Assembly: GCA_965153455.1 (NCBI GenBank)
Contig: OZ234501.1
Coordinates: forward strand, 13,888,001 to 13,952,000
Origin: Sphagnum compactum
Taxonomy: Eukaryota > Bryophyta > Sphagnopsida > Sphagnales
Direction of reading: 5' to 3'
Length of the DNA: 64,000 bases
The notes below the pieces were generated by a model. It saw only the letters and a program-made list of their open reading frames with translations. It did no database searches and was not told where the DNA came from. Numbering within the stretch: the first letter of the stretch is position 1; every line of letters starts with the position of its first letter. Both the position numbers and the translations under genes were made by a program. This document shows, piece after piece, positions 46,551 to 58,849 of this stretch.

Positions 46551-46868
46551 ACTTTTACCATCTTGACATAAATTAAATTATTTTTTATTTTGCTGAACTT
46601 TTAAGAAATTATTTATTATTTGTGTCAAAATTTTAATAAAATCAAAAGTTCAATTGTCAAGATTTGAATTGCAAACCTTCCATGACAACGACTTAAAACT
46701 GAGGCAATCCAAACACATTAGACTGTTCCATAACATTGACAAGACCTTGTTTATTATTTTGTATATCCATTATTTGCTGAAAATTTCAGAATTAAAAAAT
46801 CAAATGCTGAAGTTAAGATTTCAAATATAATTAATTATTCGATAGTTTGTTGTCGAAATGGTAAAACT
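46551..46868 (-). mobile_element. MITE-like element, copy 2
   Basis: Reverse-complement relative of 41868-42207 along its whole length, including ends (CTTTTACCATCTTGAC ... GTCGAAATGGTAAAA). It lacks the long A-run. Diverged by many point changes, so both insertions are old. Confidence 0.8.
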
Positions 46869-47914
46869 ATATTATGATATAATCAATGTTTGTTTGTAGA
46901 ATGTAGTTAAATTGTTGTTGTGATGGTGTGGTGTTGATTGCTAGAAACCATGTTACAAGGATCTTAGTGGAATAAAAAGGATTGTGTGGATTGCTTTTGG
47001 ATATTGCATAACATGATTGCTAGAGGCGGTTAACACACACACCCAATTTTTGGTTACAAACCTTCTAGCCCTCAATGATAATAAAGGGTTAATCCCCGAA
47101 TGCAAGTTGCAAGGACAAGTAAGTTAAGGAGGTTGCAAAGAGGTAGATAGTTGAGATGAAAGGTAGGGGCAAATTATGAAGGTTGATTGAATTAGGATGA
47201 ACCCACTACTCTTATGAAAGTTGAAGGTCATCCCTTTTGGTTTGAAAACAGATTAACTTATTTGGATGGTGAATTTGTGAGTGTTGGCTCACTTGAGCCA
47301 TTAAGAATGAAGTTGAAATAATGTTTTCCTTGTTTGAAAAAATCCTGACCTCGGGTCCTTTGTTTTTTGAAAACATTTAAAGGAGTGGCAGGTTTCATGA
47401 AAGAACTAAGCAAAGAACTAAGCCATGGTTGATTGTAGGTTGTTTAAATAGTTATTGGATTTTTTCAGAGCCATAGTTAACGATTGGAACCAGTTCTTTT
47501 GATTTTGATTTTTTTGAGAACCATCAATTCCAAGGGTCAGAATTGGGTCTTTGATCTTTTTTGGAGCCCACCGATCAAAGGTTCAAATACCAAACCCTTC
47601 ACCCATTGCTTCTTTCCTTGAACAAAAGTAGAACCTCAAAACACAGGGAACCAACTCACAATGTTGTGAAACTATTGAAAACCCAATTGTGTAGAATCAA
47701 TGATTTTTTTTTATAAAAAAAAGTTGCCAAAATTTCAAAAAGATTTCTATCTTTGATTCAAGTAGGTAGCCAAAACAATATAAAGGATGTCTAAATTTTT
47801 CCCTTTCACATTTTGTTAATAGCCAAAATTTGGCTAAATCATCAGCTTATGGGTGATCCCCACATGTGCTCGCTAGATACATCATGAGCTTGAGAGAAAC
47901 AAGGGGTGTCAGTC
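46869..47914. other. intergenic DNA
   Basis: AT-rich, no gene recognised. A block at 47470-47560 (GAACCAGTTCTTTTGATTTTG and related words) vaguely resembles hAT subterminal sequence at 51-52 kb, but no end was found. Confidence 0.4.
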
Positions 47915-48245
47915 ACACTGTGGCCTTGTCATTTACATTAAAAAGTATCATAAGGCAAAAGAAGAAGAATATTATGGAAAACTCAAATATTTCACCATGC
48001 AAAAATTATATAATCTTCAAAAAATCTTCTAAAAGAAACCAATTTAATCCTTCAAGCTATTATAACTCTATTGTAACTAATATCAAGTTTTTTTCAATAC
48101 AAGCCAAAATATATCATCTTTCAAGAATCCGCATATAATAAAAATAGACCTATTATTATTATTATTACCTAGTATGGGCCAAAATCCGTGAAGCTACTAT
48201 ACTCTATAATGAATCTAAACACAATATCCTTAAGGGCCTTTGGCA
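47915..48245 (+). repeat. dispersed repeat family, copy 3
   Basis: Same block order as 16660-16960: TTCACCATGCAA, a TTATAACTCTA block, GACCTATTATTATTATTATT, GAAGCTACTATACTCTA, ATGAATCTAAACACAATATC. Just upstream both copies share GTGTCA-CAC-TGTGGCCTTG (16400-16425 and 47907-47930), so the family unit may begin there. Confidence 0.85.
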
Positions 48246-48374
48246 GGCAAGGCCAATAAAAAAAACACTGAGAAGAAGCCAAACAAATGTAATTCTTCAA
48301 TGAGGACAAACTTGTGTCCTTCAAGTATCTAGTTGCTTCAACTTGTTCCTCCAGTACCCTGATGTTTTTGAGTA

Positions 48375-48375
<1 letters not shown>

Positions 48376-48440
<65 letters not shown>
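48376..48440. repeat. CT/CA compound microsatellite
   Basis: About 40 bases of CT with one interruption, running directly into about 20 bases of CA. Confidence 0.95.
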
Positions 48441-50986
48441 AATGTCTGGATATTGAGATTGCTGACATTATTGTTGTGCCCATGTGAAGGTAGCAGAAGT
48501 CTCCAGTCTGAAGTTCAATGGTCGTGTTTCAGTGGTGTGCGGGTATCACAAATGGCACCCAAACCCCCGTCATCGCCGGTTATTGTTATGTTTTTCTTTG
48601 TTTTTGCAAGCTACCATTGCCATTGAAAGAAGCAAGTATTAAATCTTTAATCGTCCCTATGTTATATTTGGCTACACATTGAAAACCAAATATTGGGAAT
48701 TTTTTTTCGAATTTTTTAAAACATTAAAACAATAATATGCACCGATTTACATGGTGAGTAAGTGTAAATGATTTACACTTGCACATGATTTTACACTTCC
48801 AAATCCAAGGGTTAGGCATTTTACACTTACACAAAGGGTGTGTCTAAAACCGTATACATGCACAAACACTAAGTTACAAGCATCTTCTACATTTGAATGA
48901 AATCCTCACATTCGAAACCTAAGGGTTGACCGACAAGAAATTATTAGGCTATGAGAAATGGCAAATAACTTTAAAGGCTTCAAGATCAAAAGACTTCTCT
49001 TTAAAGCTTGGTGGTCACTAAGTTGGCATGACATCATAGGTACTACTACTTCATTGAGTAGGTGGAGTGGACATGTTTGGACTCTTGGTGGGTCACCTAT
49101 CCTCATACTATTTCCAACTTGTATAAGGTGGTTTGACTTTCATGACCATGTCCGACACTTCATTGTAGACCTAGAATTTAGGGTTTAGGGTTTTCTTTCA
49201 AATGGCTAGGCTTTTGTTGCATTTCTTGTGTGAAGGGGCTAGGAGAAAAGAGTAGCAATGTCTTAAGAAGGCTCTCTTATTATTTTGGTCTATAATGAAG
49301 AGGGATATTGAAGGGGCAATGGTGAGGATTTCTTTCTTTTGTTATGTTGAAAAAGTGCATGACTACGTCGGACTTTGTAGTTTGGTAGCAAATGAATGAA
49401 TGAACATTTTTTTTGTTTTCGCTTTCCTATTGAAGCCACACATGATTGGGATCATCACTTCATGCCTTCATGGCTCCTTAAAAGTGGTCCTTGATAGTAA
49501 AACATAAACCCATGTATTTCACACCCAACTATAAGTCTATTTGCCACATGGCAAGCATTATAAACTATGTATTTATGAGCAATTTTGAGCTTTCATTAGT
49601 TGGTGTTGAAAATGAAGATTGATGAAAACTACCTTGATATAATTGGATTGTATACATGGTTCAAAAAGGAACATTATCCACGTTTCAAGGGATTTTTTTT
49701 GAATAAAAAAAACGCCTCATGAATGTAAAGAATAAGATATATAATTCCCCATGGTGGATTCTTATAGTTGATAAAAAGATGAATGACACGGCCATCTCAT
49801 CCAAATAAAGACGGAAAACCAACCTCAGTTTACATTCGTCAACAATGTGGATTGGGAAGAAAATATCATCATCCATCCGTACCAGGTAAACCTCAAGCTA
49901 GTGTACTCCAAAAATTTCCAGAACCAAATCAGATAATCAATCTCAGGCCCAGTGGAAAGCACGACCCAATTAATAGGAAAGGGAGGACTTAAGAGACAAA
50001 AGTGCGAGAATTGCATATGGTCCCCACACCTTCCCTGTTTCATAAGCTTTGACAGAGTAATCCCCAGTGCATAATTTTCCATGTAAGTGAAGCCAGCAAC
50101 AGCATGACAATGAATGGTTGGCTTTGCCTTCGCCTTTGCACGAACTGTTGTGTTGTCTATGAAGTAAACGCAAGCTTTGGACATTAGAACATTAACACAT
50201 GACTGGCAAAAACATCAACTTTTCATGCAATTTGCAGGTGTTTGCCATGCTAGTAAAATGACAAAATTATTCAAAGCATTTGTCATCAATTTTCGAGTCC
50301 ATTTGCAACCCAGCACACATGCGGCTTCTAAACCCAGCACATGGCTGCCGTTAATTCGCTTATAAAAAACTGGGAGAGAAAGTATGTTTTGCAGATATGC
50401 TAAAAAGTGTGCTACCAGTGTTGCATTGTCTCTTTTTTTCTTCTGTAAAACATTTTTTTCTTTCCAAGTTTTTTGCACACACCCATTCTAACAGACATTG
50501 CTAGTGTTGTGCATGTAAATGGTTTGGGACTTGCACTCCGTGTCAGTGTAAATCCTATGATCAAATTTATTTATATTTTGTGTAAGTGTTTAATATTCAT
50601 TTACAATCGTGTAAGTGTTAATTGTTAATGTAGAACATGAAATGTGCAAGTGTAAATTTTTTTTCATTTTATGGATACACTGAAAAAAAGAGGGGTTTGA
50701 GAGTGAAAGGAGGCCCAAAGACAAGGTGACTTTAGAAATAACCTTTAGTATATAACACTTACATGCCCCCAAAACATTTGCATGAGACCATGTAAAATGT
50801 ATTTGACAAATATTTACAGTGGCCTCGTGTAAGTGTGAAGAAAATTATACACACACCAACAATGTAAGTGTAAAAAATTTGGATTTGTAATTGTAAATCG
50901 TTTACATCATTTACAGTTACACGAGATTTTGCATGCCATATATATATATGGCTATTGACATTTACATGCACAACACTGGAATATAT
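48441..50986. other. intergenic DNA with recurrent GTGTAAAT motifs
   Basis: The word GTGTAAAT and its complement recur at 48755-48835 and 50560-50920, including a hairpin AAGTGTAAAT-G-ATTTACACTT at 48762-48782. A 119-codon minus-strand frame (49825-50184, MSKACVYFIDNTTVRAKAKA ...) is stop-free and fairly coding-like, but I recognise no family and no flanking splice sites. I leave it as an open question. Confidence 0.35.
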
Positions 50987-52094
50987 CAATGTTGGGCGGT
51001 TTACACCTGCCGACTGAAAACTAGCATCGGTTTTCAGTCCAGTTCTTAGGGAGAATCGCTAGTGAAAATTGTCACGAAAACCGGATTGAAGGTTCTAACC
51101 ACCCAATGAGAACCGCCCAGGCTCTCGCTTGGCATCCAATCTGAGAATCGAACCGGTTCTCACATTTTTTTGAGAAGGGTCCGGTTGTAATGATAAAAAA
51201 TAAAAAGTAAAAAGTTTAAGTTTAAAAAAAACGAAAGTTATTATTTTTGGAGGCGATTTTCACAATAAATGAAGATTTAGCCAGGTTTGACTACGATAGT
51301 CAGAAAGTTAATTTTTTTTAAAATCATGTTACTTTTTAGCTAGGCTAAAGAGGCCGAGGCCGGTCATAGTCCACTTAAGGTACAGTTTCTGGCTGTTTTT
51401 GCGGGAGTGCCCCATTGCTTATGGTGTCCAAAGAGTAGATGGAGCCCTCCTTTTGGCACATCTATCACACTCAAAACTGGCAAAAGTGGACTAGAGGCGA
51501 AAAAGTTATGACCCCCTGAAGTAAGGGAGATCCTTCTTATAGAAAAATCTCAATCAAACAATTCATAGCATGTTTTTGAACCCTTCAAAAATTCCTTAAA
51601 TATTACTCTATTGCCTTTAGAGTTAGAAAATGATTTGTAGAGCTTAAGATGGAAATTTAAAACTAATTTAAATCATTCAATTTGAACAAAAAATAATCTA
51701 AGCGCGCCGAACAGTGTCTTTTTACCTACTTTTTTTTGGTGAAGTTTTAAAAATATATATTCAAAAACTCTTTGAGCTTCTTGTAAGTTATTTTCAGATT
51801 TGCACAAAAAAAAAAGGCTGCTTATAAGAAATGAAACATAAAAAGATCAAACAAATGTTATAAAAAATAAAATTATATATATATATAAACCATGATTTGT
51901 GAGAAGTGGCTTGTGAGAACCGTCCCTAAAAATTGATGATTCAAAATTTTGTGAGAACCATTGATTGCAAAATTGCCTTAGCGAGTTTTTTTTTTTTTTT
52001 CTAAATTTGAAAACCGAGGTGGTTCTCAGAACCTGCCCCCAAAAACCGAAATCGACAATTCTCACGAACAAAAAATGAGAACCGCCCAACACTG
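50987..52094. mobile_element. non-autonomous hAT transposon with 8-bp target duplication
   Basis: The left end reads CAATGTTGGGCGGTTTAC. The right end, reverse-complemented, reads CAGTGTTGGGCGGTTCTC. The element is flanked on both sides by GAATATAT (50979-50986 and 52095-52102). CAGTG-type termini plus an 8-bp duplication are diagnostic of the hAT superfamily. At 1108 bp with no transposase-like ORF it must rely on a transposase in trans. The interior near both ends has further GGTTCTCA/TGAGAACC words. Confidence 0.9.
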
Positions 52095-52102
52095 GAATAT
52101 AT

Positions 52103-52369
52103 CTGTCGAATACTAGCCAAAAATCAGCCTTCGACCCTAATACCAGGACCGGGAAAAACAAACCCAAAAAAAAAAAAAAAAACACTAATACTGATAGGTA
52201 ACAGGCTGATATGAAATTTCAAAAAAAAATAAAATCCAATACCTGTACTAGGGTTTAGGGTTTAAGGTATCTAATATAGAGTGTTATTTATTTATTTATT
52301 TATTTCCCCATTCTCATCCATAAACCCTAAACCTAAACCCAAGAATATAATAGAGTGAGAGACTTATTA
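52103..52369. other. intergenic DNA
   Basis: A-rich DNA with two telomere-type words (GGGTTTAGGGTTTAAGG and AAACCCTAAACCTAAACCC) in opposite orientation at 52250-52340. Nothing else seen. Confidence 0.5.
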
Positions 52370-52620
52370 AAAAAATGCCACCACCTGGGCCAATCAAAAA
52401 AAGCTGCCAATTTTGTACTCTCCCTTCTACAGGTTCTACTAGTTTGAACCCCGTGCCTAATGCACAGGTGTGTTATTTCAACAATGTTTGGTTCATGTTT
52501 TAGTTTTTTAAAAAACTTTTGTCTTTTTTATTTTTTATTTTTATGTGTTTTAAGAAAATGCCACCACCTGGGCCAATCAAAAAAAGCTGCCAATTTTGTA
52601 CTCTCCCTTTTTACAGGTTC
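52370..52620. repeat. 65-bp direct repeat pair
   Basis: Segments at about 52373-52438 and 52556-52623 both read AATGCCACCACCTGGGCCAA, then TCAAAAAAAGCTGCCAATTT, TGTACTCTCCCTT and ACAGGTTCTA, with one or two differences. The 117 bases between them are T-rich. Confidence 0.95.
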
Positions 52621-52949
52621 TATATCCAATGCATATTTCAGACACCCAAAAGTCCAAACTCCAGTTTCACACTATTCAATAAATACATGCAATTGGGATG
52701 TGCCAGTGGGAGATGTGTCCACAAGTTACTTGCTGGTTTTGAGAGTTCTTCCTCCCCCCACAACCCCCCATTGTCCAAGGAAAGACTTGGAGGGTAGGGT
52801 GTGAGTTAGTGGGTGTTATTTTTTTTCCCCTTGTGGCCCACCCACCACAACACCATTGACAAAATTTGTTTAAATCCCTTTGTGTGCATATAAAATTTAC
52901 TAAACATTTCAAGTGCAAAATGCTTTCTCACAATGCTAATAATAATTTC
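52621..52949. other. intergenic DNA
   Basis: Non-repetitive sequence with a 114-codon plus-strand frame (52460-52804) overlapping the direct repeat. No coding motif. Nothing called. Confidence 0.4.
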
Positions 52950-53131
52950 ATTTTCAAATAAATTACCCATTGTTTAATTTAATTTTCAAATAAATTACGC
53001 ATCGTTTAATTTAATTTTCAAATAAAATTACCCATTGTTTAATTTAATTTTCAAATAAATATGCATCGTTTAATTTAATTTTCAAATAAATTACCCATTT
53101 TTTAATTTAATTTTCAAATAAATTACCCATT
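52950..53131. repeat. 32-bp AT-rich tandem repeat
   Basis: About six units of TTTTCAAATAAATTACCCAT followed by TGTTTAATTTAA. Two units carry GCATCG instead of CCATTG. Confidence 0.93.
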
Positions 53132-53482
53132 TGTTGAAGAAATCACGAAGTGTGTAAGTGGAGTCTTGAGGAATTCCCCCAAAACACACTACCTATATGG
53201 GAATATATATGTCCTTTGTGATTATGGAAATGGGGACTCAAGAGAGAGAGAGGTCTTGAAATTTTATTTTATTTTTTTAAAAAATGAAAAGGAATTTATA
53301 ATGGGTATGTATGTCAGAAATGTGAATTATTTTTTTGGTGCTGAATTTTTGCCAATTAAATTACAAACTTATTAGGCTATTATCACCACTCCCTTTACAT
53401 ATCTGTGCACTCTGCTCTTGGATCCCTGCAAAGCTGCATATGACAGGCATAGCAATTTTGCACCAGTCATTCCTGAAGACCA

Positions 53483-53506
53483 AACACACACACACACACA
53501 CACAAA

Positions 53507-53540
<34 letters not shown>
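53483..53540. repeat. CA/TA compound microsatellite
   Basis: About 11 CA units followed after five bases by about 15 TA units. Confidence 0.95.
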
Positions 53541-56500
53541 TTCTCACTCTTAAGAAGTAGGTATAAGAACTTTTGCCTCATGTTTTGTTATGGGTTTTTC
53601 CTAAGATAAGGGACATTTTCAAAATGCAAGTCTTAGGTTCCTTATTTTTGGAATGCATTTTTACCTTGGAGCTTTATCCTATGCATCTATGTCTATGCTA
53701 ACCTAAGACAATATGTATCATCAACTATATTTTTTTCTTTGTGGGGAGAGAATTCATTATGGTACACAAGACATGAAATTCAAGTAGCTTCTTCTTTTAT
53801 CATGAATTAGTGCTAGATTTTGCCCTCCATTAGGATCGCACAATGAACCAAGTAGTGGGATTTGACCCATAGTGGGATTTCACTGCATAGTGATTTGGAT
53901 GTGGATGGAGGTTGTTAATTCACATTTTCAACATCCATTCGTTTTAGCATCTTCATTCTCAATAGAACAACAATGGGGATCATCCCATCATCAAGGAACA
54001 CCCTAAACCTTAAATATTTTCACCCCTTTTGTTGTAAAACTTAAGGTTAGGCAACTAGCGTATTCCCATCATAATAGAGGGTGCAATCCCTTTGTCATAT
54101 TATGATTGAATGATGTAGTCAAAATTGCCAAAACTTGTACTATAGATGGAAAATTATCACCAAAGCTTAAGCAAAGGGGGATTTCAGCAAAATAATCATT
54201 TTAGCTTTCATGAGATTACAAGTTGGAAAATTCTTGGTGTGGTTGAGGCACAATCTAAAGGACAATAATAACAAAGTTTATATGCAAAAGGTACATAAAC
54301 TTCTTCAATGTCAACTTCAGGATTGATATCAAGATTCAAGTGCATCACCTTCCTCCTTTATGTCCAATGTTGTTATAGACTTTTGTCTTGTTGATTGTCC
54401 TTCCAATTTAATCATATTTTTTATCATTTTCCCACTACCTAATTCCAATATTTTCAAGGTTACATCAATTTTCAATTCTAGCAAGAACCCACTCTTGATT
54501 AATTTTTTGTTCCTTGTTTTGGATTCAACAATGTTATCCCCCTCATTAATATCTTCTTGGGGTTCAAAATCCCCTCTCATAGGAGCCTAGAGTCGTTCTC
54601 CCAATTTGGTTGACAATGTATTAAGTTTTTCAAAGTTTTTAGATTATGATGGCCATGAAATTTTGTCACCAATTGAGCTTGTTAATCCTTCTTCCTCTTC
54701 TAATCCTTTCTTTGTTGGTCCTTCTGTAAATCATGTGCAAGAAGCTCATGACCATTGATAATGTCGTTGAACTATTTAATTTTCAATTTGACTCACTTTC
54801 GAACCCACCTTCTAAGAAGTAGAAGAATGAAGGAAAAAAAATCATATGACAACATTCAAAAATTCTAAAGTAAATGGGCAAGTCGCATGCCATGGGTGGA
54901 GGGTTTGGTGTCAAATGGAAGGTTTATCAATATAATGGTGAATTGAAGAATATCTTCTTTGATTGATAATGAAAAAAAATCATTGGTTGTGAATGGGCCA
55001 CTCTAACCAAACATCAAGGCTGACAAATTGCAATGTGAAATATGCATCAATTGAAGATGAAAAAAGTGTGGGACACACATTGCAGAGGACTATGCACACT
55101 TCAAAAATATGAAATTGCATGTGTAAAGGGGTCCTAAATCTGTTTTTGTCCAAATAAAGAAAACCCACAAATAAGGACAATCAGAAGTTATTCACCATTT
55201 GAAGTTTTTGTTTCATGTTTTGTCTCATGGTCATTCAATGTTACAATATGGGCATTTGAATGTTGCAGTATGAATCTTTGTGTGAACATTTTAAGGGTCC
55301 CAAACAATTTTGGTTGCATTGGTTTGATACAATTTTGGTTGCATTGGTTTGATACAATTACATGGTTTTTTGTTGAATTCATGTACATGCAAGTTTAAGA
55401 GGCCACTATCAAGGCCAAATTTTTAGCTTGTTCATGTAACAAAGTTACAATGTAACCATCAATAATGGTTCATGGATCTATGTTCATATTTACGTGGTTG
55501 AATCTTGGACTAAAGTTCCCATTTTACTTTGTTTTGAATGGATTGTGAATGGGTCAAGTTCCAATAATCTTAGTGAAGTCGTCATGCTTGCATTGATGAA
55601 AGGTGGAGGGTTGATTAAAGAGAATGTGTTTTGGTGCGAATGAAGCTTCTGTATTTTAGGGAGGGTAAACAAGAGTCACAAGGCAAAGAAAAAAGACTTG
55701 AGCACCATTTTCAATGGGTGTCCATTATGTAGCTCATAGGATTAACCTCACAATTTGAGCTTTGATTGTCATTACACATATTGAAACATTCATGATGAAC
55801 CTATGCAACTATTTTTATTGCTTGCTTAAACGTCACTTGGAGGTTCAAAAACTTGATGCAAACATGAAAACCAAGGGGAATAAAGATCCTAAAAAATTTC
55901 AAGATAGGTTAGATGTCAATGTTGAAGCTTTTACAAAGGATCATAGTAAAGTACAAACCATTACTTAGAATCATGCAAACTAATTGAAATTATATCCAAA
56001 TGGCAAAGATGAGTGGTATTGACCTAACCTATTTTTTTGTTTTCCAATTTCTTTCATTAGTCATTTAAGTTTTGGTTGTATGAAAAGATTAATGTTGATT
56101 TGGAAGGTCCCATTGACACTTTGTTTGGAGTGATAACTAATGAATTCAAGACTTTAAGTTTCATTTATACCTAGAAACTAGAAGGTTTCATTGATACTCT
56201 ACCTAAAGCACTAGTTAATGAATTTAGTTTTTTAAGTTTCATTTGTACCCATAAATTGGAAGGTTTTCCTTACAATCTACTTGATTTGGAAGGTCCCATT
56301 GACATTGAAAAATCCCCACCCAATTAATTTGGGGGATTTTCAATTCCCATATTTATGTAATTTCATATTGATGTAATTGTTGCAATACCAATATTATTTG
56401 TTAGTACACCTTAGGTTTTTTGCTTAGTGGAGTTTCTTTTAATAACATATATATTTTTTGTTATCATTTCGACCCCAACAATCGAATCATTCAATTGAGG

Positions 56501-57324
56501 AAAATTATAACCGGATTATTTAGGAATAGTAATGAATGAATTTAGTATTTTATTCATCTCTAGGTTTAATACCAAAAAATCGAAAGGTCTTACTACTAAC
56601 AATCTATTTGATTTAAAAAATCTTATTAACATTATGTTTAGGAGTGGTAGCTAATGAATTCAATATTTAAAACTTTTGAAATAAATAATGACAAAACTTG
56701 ATCACCACCACTTGATCAACATCACAAATTGTTAAATATTTTATTTTATTTAAAAAAAAGCCAGGCTATTCATTCCGCCATTTAGAATTATTTCCATTCT
56801 GCGAAATATAAAATATAGTTTATTTCTATTATGCCATGTAAAATATGGTTTATTTCTATTTTTCGAAATAAAATAACCTCAATAATAATTTCAGGGAAAA
56901 CTAGGTAGGTAGCAGGTGGGTAAAATATTTAGAATATTATGGAACGCCTAATTTTGTTGTACATGGTTTGTGAACAGAAGTCGGGTAGTAGGTAGAAGCA
57001 GGTGGGGAACACGTTCCCACGCTGAAGAGCGAAAACCCCAAACCGTCCTTTGCACAACTGCATTTAAACTAACGTCATGGGTAGCCATACGATTGGTAAG
57101 TAGTAATTATTATTATTACCCCCGATCTGACAGGTAAAGTGGTTAAAAAAAAAGTAGGCAGGTAAATAATTGCTCGCATGCTTTTTTTACCTCATGTCAA
57201 ACCTTGACCGGTTCAAAGTTACCGGTAACAGAAAGTAAATAATTAAAAATCGATTTCCGGGAAGACGTCACTCCACCCCGGAGCTGAATGTTCACCCGGG
57301 GTAAGCTTAACCCTGGGTTCATAC
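53541..57324. other. AT-rich intergenic DNA with decayed repeats
   Basis: A 26-bp direct duplication (CAATTTTGGTTGCATTGGTTTGATA) lies at 55305-55358. From 56090 to 56670 there are diverged units of about 90-115 bp containing GGAAGGTCCCATTGACA and TAATGAATTCAA words. Small open frames (54360-54590, 55762-55968) are not recognisable. 57000-57320 is less AT-rich and contains CCCGGGGTAAGC, but no gene was found. Confidence 0.45.
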
Positions 57325-57600
57325 CAGCGCTGGGCGGTTCTTTTGTTCAGTGAAGAACCTCCCCCCCCTCCCGGTTCTAAAAAAAGTGAGTTAGAACGGT
57401 TCTCTTCCCACACATGAAGTGCATCCGGTTGTATGTCCGGTTCTTAAATCAATCAGTTTTGGTTTTTGGCTTCGTTTTCGGTTCTGAAAATCGGGGACTT
57501 GGTTTCGGTCTGGTTCTCACTAACCCAGGCTGGAATCAGCAGTTAACTAACTGGTTAGTGAAATCGACGGTTCTAACCCAGCAAATTGAATACCCACCCA
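57325..57600 (+). mobile_element. fragment of a related hAT element
   Basis: Begins CAGCGCTGGGCGGTTCTTTT, matching the terminal repeat of the hAT at 50987-52094 at 15 of 18 positions. It is followed by TTAGAACGGTTCTC and several CGGTTCT words typical of that element's subterminal region. No matching right end or target duplication was found, so it is probably truncated; the right limit is approximate. Confidence 0.55.
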
Positions 57601-58216
57601 ACTATGGTTAATACATACCAATGCATCTACAGTAAAAATCTTGCCACTTGGTGACCTGGTAAAAAAAAACAACTGCCACTTGTACAAAGGAGTTTCTTTT
57701 TTGGAAAAAAATGGCCCAAAGTCGCCATATTTCAAGGGGAAAAATAAGTTGAAATCCCCATGTTAGACCATAGGTTCTTGGGTTTCGCCAATATATATAT
57801 ATATATGGCAAGATCTCAAAAAAATTCTAGTTGAAGATTTCAAATTTGGCTAAGTCCTCTTGTGGATGATTGCCTGTCCACATATATACACCAGGTTTTT
57901 TTATTGTTGTTGAATGTACATAGCCAAAAAGTGAAATTAAAAAATGCTAAAATCAAGTTTTTTTTAAAGCTTTTTTAATAGCCAGAATTCACCCAAAATT
58001 TGACAAAAATTTTGCCAGATTTCTAAATGGTTCAAATAGGTAACCAAAAATATAGAAAAAGATGCTTGAAAATTTTCAATTTCATATTTAGATTGTTGCC
58101 AAATGTGGCTAAATCTTCCAATGGATGATCACCACTTTGGCTACATCACAAACTAGACCCCCCCCCCCCCCCCCCCCCAAACTATTGCCACCCCACAATA
58201 CAAAATTGATTTTTTT

Positions 58217-58247
<31 letters not shown>

Positions 58248-58844
58248 CACCCTTTACCATGGGGTGAATCTATAGAGCGAGATGGTAAATATTAAACTAC
58301 CTCGTCAAGGGGTCAGACACAAGCGACGACGGAGCAGGGAAGGACGAGCAGAAGGACGGACATTTTGACTATTCACTAGTTACTATTTTACTGCGGTGCG
58401 CATGTGCAGTCTGTTCTTGTTTGTTTTGTGACGAGTGTTCTGTTTTCGTAGCTGCTCCTTCTTCTTCTTCTTCTTCTTCGCTTTGGTTTTGTTTTGTTTT
58501 GTTTTTGTTGGTGTTTTGCGAAAGATGCAGTAGACTATGCTGCTCTCTTGCTTGCGAAGAAGACGACAAGAAGACGTCCGTCATAGACTGTGCCGCTGAA
58601 GTCCAGTTCAATCTGCAGCTTGCAAATCCGCCTCGTAATCATCTCTGGCTTTGGATCGCAATGTGGCGGGAGTTTTGAGAACTTGACATTTTTCCTCCTG
58701 TTCTTCTGACATTATTGAGTCTCCCGTGGGAGCCTGGAGCCTGCTAACTGCTGCCTTCAAATTGTAAGTCCTCGGTGAGCTTTTTCTTTTCTTCTTTTGT
58801 TTTGTTGTTGTTTGTTCTTCTTTTTGCTTCTTCTTTTTTTCTTC
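57601..58844. other. intergenic DNA and probable promoter of the 146-aa gene
   Basis: Contains C21 (58158-58178) and A18 (58229-58246) homopolymers. From 58270 onward the sequence becomes GC-richer (GACGACGGAGCAGGGAAGGA), then TTC-rich (58460-58480). A good splice donor, TTGTAAGTCC, at about 58762 suggests that a 5' UTR exon ends there. Confidence 0.4.
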
Positions 58845-58849
58845 CTTGC

